A DNA stretch of 64,000 nucleotides from Amia ocellicauda (Eukaryota; Chordata; Actinopteri; Amiiformes; Amiidae), in the NCBI RefSeq assembly GCF_036373705.1, contig NC_089851.1, positions 58,001,093-58,065,092 on the forward strand, read 5' to 3'. The notes beneath the pieces were generated by a model. The model was not told the DNA's origin, did no database searches, and saw only the letters and a program-made list of their open reading frames with translations. Within the stretch, counting starts at the first letter, position 1. Every line of letters begins with the position of its first letter. The translations under genes and the position numbers were made by a program. Positions 57,181-64,000 of the stretch are shown one piece after another.

Positions 57181-59271
57181 GAATACAGATTAAATCGTGA
57201 TGCAATTGCATGCTATATAAAGGGTGTTTAGGAGCGAGACTACATGGTGAAGTTTTGAGTTTTGAAAGAGAAAAGCAAGATCAAGAGTGTAAATATGTAT
57301 AGGAATATTTAGTTATGGCAGCTTCTGCCATGCTGTACATTGGCAAAAAGAAGATGGCTTCACTCACATCTATGCAAGTGTACACTCAGCATTTGTTGCA
57401 GAAATTAATGAAAGCAATACTAGTTTCAGTACTGTACTTCGCAAAAACATATTTGCATATTTGTTCAAAACTTGTACTTTAATATTTTTGCGATATCTAA
57501 CACTGATAGTCCTACATTGTTTCATGTGTGCATGTATTTAAACAAAACAAAAACAAACAAAAAACATCATTGTTCTCTTTTCTTTGCTAAAACTATTTTT
57601 GTTACATTGAATCAGGGGTATGCATACATCTGGAAGGCACACTATATGTAATGGTAAGTTACAACAACATAAATGACACAGTATATATATATATATATAT
57701 ATAATCATCACAGTATAGTTCTTAAAAGATCATATATCAAGCAGATTTAAACAAATTAAAAATGTCTATTATAATGACTGGCTATTATACAGTACACACT
57801 AGAAGCACCGACATTTCAAACTACCTACAAGAGCCAAAACTATAGTATAATAATGATCAAATAAAAAACTTTATTTGCGTTTATGCAGCTAAAATGCTGT
57901 AGGCATATTTAATACATATATTTAGGAAAAGTCAGGAATTGGTATCCATAGTGTATTCAGGAACACATAGTAATTCAAATTAAATCAGTCAAACTGACCA
58001 GCCGTGCACTTCTAGAGTTAAATTATAAAGGCATATCATGCAAAAGATCACATCACGTGTACAGTATCAGCACACAAACTACAGGGTCACAAGCCGCTAA
58101 TGGGAAACTAAACTTTGGATTCAAACTCGATTTGTAAGGAAATATTGAAGACAAGGAAAGGTTTTCTGTTTCATTTGCATGCAATGCTTTTCTTACAAGA
58201 GCAGTGTAGTTTACAGTATAATTTGTGAGCACCCATTTGCTGTAGCAATTATAATTTAGTTTGCTTATTATAATGATTTGGTGTTTTTTAAATATATATT
58301 CCTATATATATATATTTTACCATTAATGTTACAGCGTTGTTTTTATTTTAATAAGTGCCCGATTAATCAGCAATTGCCCATTGATTAACCGATCAAATAT
58401 TTGAATGGACTGACAGCCTTAATATATATGTGTGTGTGTTATTGTAATGAAATGTATGGTTTGTATTATTATTAGCAACTGTACGCTATCCAAAACAGAG
58501 GTATGGAATATTTTGCTTTTGACAGCTTAAAAAGAAAAATATGTGAACAAAGACCAATCAAGGCTAACTTACCAGTATACAAAATAACATTTATAAATAT
58601 AAATGTAAAACTTTTTGAAGAGCCGCTATTAATGTTTTGTATAAACTGTATAATGTTTTATATTAATGATTGAAAAACATGTCAACAGAGCCAATTGTAT
58701 TAATTGTCAAGCAAGCAAATTTTAGCAAGGCTGTTCTGACACTCCCAGCATCTCCTTCAAGATTTCTGTGGCTAATCTGTGGCTGGAGAGGTCACCTCAT
58801 CATTATTGATCAACAGTTGCTTTGAGAACTATGAGACCAGACCTCTGCCAGTAGATCAAAGGAAGCCATCTTGATATGTTTATTCATTTATTTACAGTAG
58901 TTTACAATTAAGATTAAACATAAATTAGTACATTTTGTGCACCCCCAATTCCTAATATGAGGGGCAAAGCTAACGAACTGAGCTTCCGTCCCTCAGTCCC
59001 AACAGCTTTCATATGATATTATTTTAATATAGTGATACAACATTTTGTGACATTCCTGTTTTGGATGCCCTATTTTTCAAGTTTGATTGTAATACATGAG
59101 TGTTATTAAAGTTTTAACTTAGAGTTACAGACTACATTTGCTGGGCACATCTAAAGACTAGCAAAAATTTATATTTGGATTTCGTTTTGTGAAAATTACT
59201 TCACGCTGGGGAATGATTTATTGCAGGATTTACATATGGTAAGAACAGTATAATTATTAATACTATGTATG
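57181..59271. other. AT-rich, no gene recognised
   Basis: A TATATAAA at about 57215 is followed by a short leader-like stretch, but no supported gene. There are small (TA)n tracts near 57683-57702. Otherwise nothing I can name. Confidence 0.4.
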
Positions 59272-59543
59272 TGTAACAACGGATATAAAGTGCTCAGTTT
59301 AATTTATTTAAAAATGTGTTATGCTAATTTAGGTAAGGTAGCTGGGGTTTATTAGGGTGTGTGCAGGGGTTTTAGAGTTGGTGACCACGTGTGTGGAGCA
59401 ACACCTGGAACTGTGTGAACTTCTTCTGGGCAAGAGGCGCTTAGTTTTTTCTTAGTTTTTTTAGTTTTTTTCTTCAATAAATCTAGCAGCAAGTAAGCAA
59501 ACGATTTGTGGGCTACTTGTTTTCCCCCGCTGAAAATACTACA
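59272..59543 (+). mobile_element. LTR of an old retroelement, probably Ty3/Gypsy
   Basis: 272 bp bounded by TGTAACAAC and AATACTACA (TGTA..TACA), with AATAAA near 59476. It is followed directly by TTGGCATCAGAAATGAGG, which looks like a primer-binding site of the kind seen in Gypsy elements. Internal sequence is lost soon after, so this is a fragment. Confidence 0.6.
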
Positions 59544-59699
59544 TTGGCATCAGAAATGAGGATGGACACTTACGGCTCCTGGCCAGCAGACAGGGGAGGA
59601 GGGGGCGCAGGCCAGAGACTCCAGCTCTTCAGGCAGCCAAGCGTGAGCGGCAGAAAAACCGGCAGTGTGTACAGTGTCGGTCTGCTGTGTATCGCTGTT

Positions 59700-59790
59700 T
59701 CAATAATTAAATTATTATTATTATTTATCTCTTGGCAGACACCCTTATCCTTACAAAACAAAATAATAAATAATAATTCATAATAACCAA
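59700..59790. mobile_element. Truncated SINE-like tail
   Basis: (ATT)n followed by ATCTCTTGGCAGACACCCTTATCC, a diverged relative of the repeat at 28296. Confidence 0.5.
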
Positions 59791-59799
59791 TAAAATGCC

Positions 59800-60540
59800 C
59801 CCCCAATGCTACAGTATGTAAGTTACTATAAGTACATGTAAGTTATTGTTAACAGTAGTAAGCTACTAGTAGTAGTTTTTGAAAATAATCGAAACGTTAA
59901 ACGATTTGAAAAAGGTGTTTAAGGAAAATAAGCTAAGGCTATTAGATAAGGATAATATAGGGAATTAATTGGCTGGTATGTATACTATGTTTCTACCAAA
60001 GTTGTAACAGGAGTTGGAATTTTGGGGGTAGAAGAAAAGCTGTAAAAATCCTCAGATTAAACTTAATGGATAATTATTTACTGAATATTGGCATATATCA
60101 TTTGTTTGTACATTTTCTTATCTTGAAAATTATCAAAAAGAAATATAACAAACATTAGAATTAGAGTTACCCTGTGTTAGACTTGTGTCCTTAATTAGAG
60201 ATAATTAGAGTTGCCTTGTGATAGACTGGTGTTGCTGCAGGGTTGGGCTTCGGAACACTTTAATTTTGTTAAAAAGTAAACAAAATTGGAAACATATATA
60301 TACACACACATTTAATTGCATGTAATTAACTTAATTAAAAAAAAGTAAATTAAAAACTAAAACAGTAAAATACGTGTATACAAAAAAACAAATCAGTCTG
60401 TTACTATTTTTATATTATACATACTTATTTAAAATAACACATCATCCAATAGGCTTCTGGTTTGGAGCCAAACAATAGCACTAAATGCTACTCCTCATTG
60501 CTAATTGCAATAGATTGATTGCATTTTTTTTTTACTTTGG
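59800..60540. other. AT-rich, no gene recognised
   Basis: No open frames or repeats that I can name. Confidence 0.4.
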
Positions 60541-60545
60541 ATAGT

Positions 60546-60697
60546 TATGTCTGCTACTACAGGGAGAAGCTGTTCGATCTCCTCCACAGTCTTCAATCCC
60601 ATCTGCCGTAGAAGGTCCTCCACTGGGGCAAGCAATTGCTCCCCTTTCTCTGTGAACAGTAGGAAACCTTCTTCGGTGTCACAGAACCTCAGGATGG
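60546..60697 (-). pseudogene. Unrecognised coding-like fragment
   Basis: On the - strand it reads ILRFCDTEEGFLLFTEKGEQ, then LLAPVEDLLRQMGLKTVEEI and EQLLPVVADI, a regular helical-looking sequence without stops. No family recognised; it may belong to the LINE or another repeat next to it. Confidence 0.3.
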
Positions 60698-60739
60698 TTT
60701 TCTGTTTCTTTTCTGTTTTTTATGTTGACTCCTGAATGA

Positions 60740-61270
60740 GAATTAATTAGATGCTTTTCTGGTTTTACCCAATTTATCCTGATTTCTAAAGGAATTAACG
60801 GAATGTAAAAAAGATTTGGAGAGGTTGAGCTTGAGGTGGTGTGAGTGCATCCAGGCAGAGATAGCAGACAAGCAGGAAGAGATGCAAGAGGGGATGAGAA
60901 TGTCGGAGGAGGGAAAAGACAGGAAGATCTGGGCATCATCTGTGTAAAAATGGTAAGAGAAACCATGGGATGCAATGAGGGGGCCCAGGGAGTGAGTGTA
61001 GAGAGAGGACAAGAGGGGACCCAGAATGGAGCCTTGGGTTACACCTGTGAGGAGAGGTTGGGGCGTGGATGAGGAACCTCGCCATGTCACTTGGTAGGTC
61101 CCGTCGCTGAGGTAGGAGTAGAACCAGGTGAGAGCAGTTCAGAGATTCCAAGGTCAGCGAGGCAGGAGAGGAGGATGGAGTGATCGACAGTGTCAAATTC
61201 TGCAGAGAGATTGAGGAGGATGAGGACTGAGGAGAAGAAGGCCACCCAAGCACAGCTGAGGGAGTCAGTG
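60740..61270 (-). pseudogene. LINE reverse transcriptase fragment
   Basis: On the - strand: an FDTVDHSILLSCLADLG stretch (palm motif A), then GVTQGSILGPLLSSLYTHSL (motif B region), YHFYTDDAQIFLSF (motif C, YTDD in place of the usual YADD) and ISAWMHSHHLKLNLSKS. This fits the CR1/L2/Rex1 group of non-LTR retrotransposons; the exact clade is uncertain. It has at least one frameshift between motifs A and B and is truncated at both ends. Confidence 0.8.
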
Positions 61271-61399
61271 ACTGTAATTACATAAAATCCATTACCAGTA
61301 AAAACATGGAATATGCATACCTTACAAAGGTTACAGATTTTTTTTTTATCATTCTTGCCTCACAGAATTACAGACCAGTTGCAGCAGTGAAGTTGAAAC

Positions 61400-61592
61400 T
61401 CAAGAACCTTCTTGTTTGTTTAGATTTGCACTCTTCTCACAGAACTGGTAACTGAAGTGCCCATAGGAAACCCACACAGACAGAGGTAGATCATGTGAAC
61501 TCCACACAGACAAGCCCCCAAGCCAGGACTCAAACCCCAGACCCCTGTACCGGTGAGGCAGCAGTGCTAACCACCATGCCACCACACTGCCA
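61400..61592 (-). mobile_element. tRNA-derived SINE, - strand
   Basis: On the - strand it begins GTGGCATGGTGGTTAGCACT, has a B-box-like GGGTTTGAGTCCTGG and then CTGTGTGGAGTTCACATG and TCTGTGTGGGTTTCCTATGG. This head and body are shared by a widespread vertebrate SINE-like repeat. The 3' tail is truncated. Confidence 0.65.
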
Positions 61593-61599
61593 GGTCAAT

Positions 61600-62157
61600 C
61601 AAGGTGTGGATGGAGGACCACCAGATCAAGACCCTGTTATGGCCAGCCCAATCTCCAGACCTGAACCCCATTGAAAACCTCTGGAATGTGATGGATGGAA
61701 GATGGATGGTCACAAGCCATCAATCAAAGCCGAGTTGCTTGAATTTGTGCGCCAGGAGTGGCATAAAGTCACCCAACAGCGATGTGAAAGACTGGTGGAG
61801 AGCATGCCAAGACGCATGAATGCTTTGATTGAAAATCACCAAATATTAATTTCTGAACACTTTGTAAGTTAAAACATTAGTATTATGTTGTTTAAAAATT
61901 AATATGAACTTATTTTCTTTGCATTATTTGAGGTCTGACAACACTGCATCTTTTTTGTAATTTTGTCCAGTTGTACATTTCTGCAAATAAATGCTCTAAA
62001 TGACAATATTTTTATTTGGAATTTGGGAAAAATGTTTTCAGCAGTTTATAGAATAAAACAAAAATGTTCATTTTACCAAAACATATACCTATAAATAGTA
62101 AAACCAGAGAAACTGATAATTGTGCACTGGTCTCTTAATTTTTTCCAGAGCTGTATA
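61600..62157 (+). mobile_element. Truncated Tc1-like transposon, 3' end
   Basis: The frame keeps [20 protein letters not shown] with the last catalytic Glu, then ESMPRRMNALIENH in another frame. The element ends TCTTAATTTTTTCCAGAGCT at about 62150, a known fish Tc1 terminus. The 5' two thirds are missing. Confidence 0.8.
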
Positions 62158-62289
62158 CACCTTTATATGTGCTGCCATATCAAACATTTAACACTAAAGC
62201 ATGTTGTGAATAAATGTTATGCTTTGGAATTTTAATATTGACATGAATAGACAATCCATGCAAGTAAACTCAAACACACAATAACAAGT

Positions 62290-62294
62290 GGTAT
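62290..62294 (+). repeat. GGTAT target duplication, left
   Basis: Repeated at 62759-62763 on the other side of the solo LTR. Confidence 0.7.
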
Positions 62295-62758
62295 TGTCAC
62301 TGTTGTATCCCACACATCCCGCAATTCACAAGCTCCCCTGCAGAGGTCAGCATCACCGGAATTCTAAACCCTCACATTCCCCAGCAATCAGCCACTTAAC
62401 ATTCCTCGGCACCATGTGCACTTGTTCTATCATCCTCGAACTCCCATTGGACCAGCACCCTCCTTCACCGTCCTCTGCTCCTCTCTGCTACACATATAAA
62501 CCCCTCTGTGACTTTAATTCACTGCTAAGTCTTGTATCCTTTTGTTATTGATTGTTTACAACCTCCACGTGTTCCTCCACCAATTCCCGTATTCTCCCTA
62601 CCAGCCTGTTTGCCTGATCATTGACCCCCTGCTTGTCTTATCGACCAGGACTTGTGGATTTCCCTGGACATTACGGTTTGCCGGCATTGACCACAGCCTG
62701 TTTCTGACCACCTCTCACTCCGCACCTGGGTTCCCCGCCATGGCAGTCCTTCGTTACA
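62295..62758 (+). mobile_element. Solo LTR, 464 bp, 5-bp duplication
   Basis: TGTCACTG..TTCGTTACA with a TATAAA near 62496 in a TACACATATAAACCCCTCTG context. GGTAT on both sides is a 5-bp target duplication, as for Gypsy-like and some endogenous retroviruses. It sits at the left border of the next Tc1 element. A fossil without internal genes. Confidence 0.7.
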
Positions 62759-62761
62759 GGT

Positions 62762-64000
62762 ATACAGTCCGGTCCATAAATATTTGGACAGACCCAATTG
62801 TCAATTTGGCTCTGTACACCATCACAATGGATTGGAAAGGAAACAATCAAGATGTGCTTTAAGTGTAGACTTTCATCTTTAATTGGAGGGTAGTTACATC
62901 CAAATCGGGTGAATGGTGTAGGAATTAAACCAATTTTTATGTGGTCCCCCCAATTTTAGGGGCTCAAAAGTATTTGGACAAACTAACATAATCATTAATT
63001 AAATTGTGAGTTTCAATACTTGGTTGTGATGCGGGACAGTGGCCTGTCCGAATGCCAAATATATTTGCACCATTGTTGCAGTAAGATTGTGTAACCCATG
63101 TATGAATTTAAGCTTTGTGTATTGCTCCGCAGAGGACAGGTGCAGTAGTTCTGTGTAGCTGATTTTTAGAAAAACATTTTCATCCAAGGCTATAGAGAAA
63201 ACAGAAGACAAAGGAGAAGTCTGTGATCAAGTTTGGGGTACATCATTGACGTCATCCAGTTGCCCAGCAACCAAAGGGAGTCATCTTGTATATGATAGCA
63301 TGTTCTTTAGAAAAACCTTAGATGTGTCTTGCTGACTGACCATCTCCAGAGCACTTAGTTGTAGCTGAATAAACTATTTTGGTATTATTTCAGTTAAATC
63401 GGGTCCTGAGTATTCCTTGTCCGCCTGTTTATTGAGGGAGTAAAATTTCTCCCTATCAGTTGCAAATCCTTTGCAGTCAATGACTGCCTGAAGTCTGGAA
63501 CCCATAGACATCACCAGATGCTGGGTTTCTTCCCTGGTGATGCTATGCCAGGCCTGCACTACAGCTGTCTTTAGATCCTGCTTGTTCTTGGGGTGTTTTG
63601 CCTTAGATATCAAAACAAACCAATCAGAGAGCAAAAACATTAGGTGTGGCCAAATCCACTAATAAGAACGTACTGGTGAGCGCAGGAACACCAAAAGGCC
63701 AGGAACACCACGGAAAACAACTGTGGTGGATGACAGAATTTTTTCCCTGGTGAGGAAAACCCCTTCACAACAGTTGGCTAGATCAAGAATACCCTCCAGG
63801 AGGTAGGCGTATCTGTGTCAATGTCAACAATCAAGAGAACACTTCACCAGAGTACATCTTGTGGTAAACCCTCTGTATTTAAACAGGAAATGGGAAGACC
63901 ATATTAGAGTTTGGCAAAAAACATCTAAAGAACCCTGTACAGTTCTGGAACAACATCTTATGTACAGATGAGACAAAGATCAACTTGTACCAGAATGATG
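62762..64000. mobile_element. Tc1-like sequence, rearranged, runs off window
   Basis: The left terminus TACAGTCCGGTCCATAAATA followed by TTTGGACAGACCC is a known fish Tc1 end. Inside, 63463-63640 encodes on the - strand the C-terminal transposase (KNKQDLKTAVVQAWHSITRE, SMGSRLQAVIDCKGFAT). From about 63665 to the window end the + strand encodes the middle of a Tc1 transposase (KKHLKNPVQFW, LCTDETKINLYQND). Two opposite coding orientations in 350 bp mean rearrangement or two nested Tc1 copies. A solo LTR interrupts the first part. Confidence 0.75.
63027..63458 (+). mobile_element. Solo LTR, 432 bp, 4-bp duplication
   Basis: TGATGCGGGACAG..TCCCTATCA with AATAAA at about 63370, flanked by GTTG on both sides (63023-63026, 63459-63462). 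It lies in the last codons of the - strand Tc1 transposase. A 4-bp duplication suits an endogenous retrovirus of gamma- or epsilon-like type. A fossil; no internal genes remain. Confidence 0.7.

Noticed and set aside
57205-57460. Promoter and short gene after a TATATAAA
   Set aside because: Only a TATA-like word and a weak short frame (MAASAMLYIGKKK); no splice sites, no conserved protein. Not enough to call a gene.

Overview
The window is repeat-dominated animal nuclear DNA, most likely from a ray-finned fish. The clues are fish-type Tc1 transposons, a Harbinger fragment, a short repeat ending in the common fish 'CCAGGGCGACTTACA' tail, Tx1-clade LINE pieces, a Maverick/Polinton and vertebrate-type tRNAs. 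The tail variant makes me think of a non-teleost such as sturgeon, paddlefish or gar, but that is a guess. I see no intact host protein-coding gene.

Region 1 (1-23.3 kb) is one long tRNA macrosatellite. Fourteen units each carry a tRNA-Thr gene on the + strand and a tRNA-Asn(GTT) gene on the - strand, convergent and 164 bp apart. Each unit also has a (TTTTG)n tract about 43 bp upstream of tRNA-Thr and a variable tract of a ~142-bp minisatellite with internal GATA/GATG runs. I estimate about 97 minisatellite copies in total. Unit length varies from about 1.0 to 2.7 kb, almost entirely through minisatellite copy number.

Region 2 (23.3-29.4 kb) is a second, broken tRNA cluster of Leu/Asp pairs plus part of a Ser gene. 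Tx1-like LINE fragments have invaded it. One LINE 3' end sits in a 78-bp target-site duplication that includes the start of a tRNA-Asn-adjacent tRNA-Asp gene; another LINE is flanked by a 12-bp duplication just downstream of a tRNA-Leu gene.

Region 3 (29.4-36.2 kb) holds a decayed Tc1, exons of a repeat-associated protein, a nearly whole Tc1 with one frameshift, a Harbinger fragment and three copies of one MITE family.

Region 4 (36.2-55.9 kb) is a tandem ~2.2-kb repeat. Its units are separated by a 2.85-kb CACTG-ended DNA element, and the second unit is interrupted by a 12.3-kb Polinton fossil (42161-54419). The Polinton has ~600-700 bp inverted repeats and a recognisable 6-bp target duplication. 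It carries integrase, capsid, protease and protein-primed polymerase genes, all old and broken in many places. It also carries a well-folded tRNA-Leu(TAA) gene just inside its left inverted repeat. The uninterrupted first repeat unit preserves the empty target site.

Region 5 (55.9-64 kb) is AT-rich. It holds an LTR with a primer-binding-like site, a LINE reverse-transcriptase fragment, a tRNA-derived SINE, a truncated Tc1, and a rearranged Tc1 hit by two solo LTRs, each with its own target duplication.
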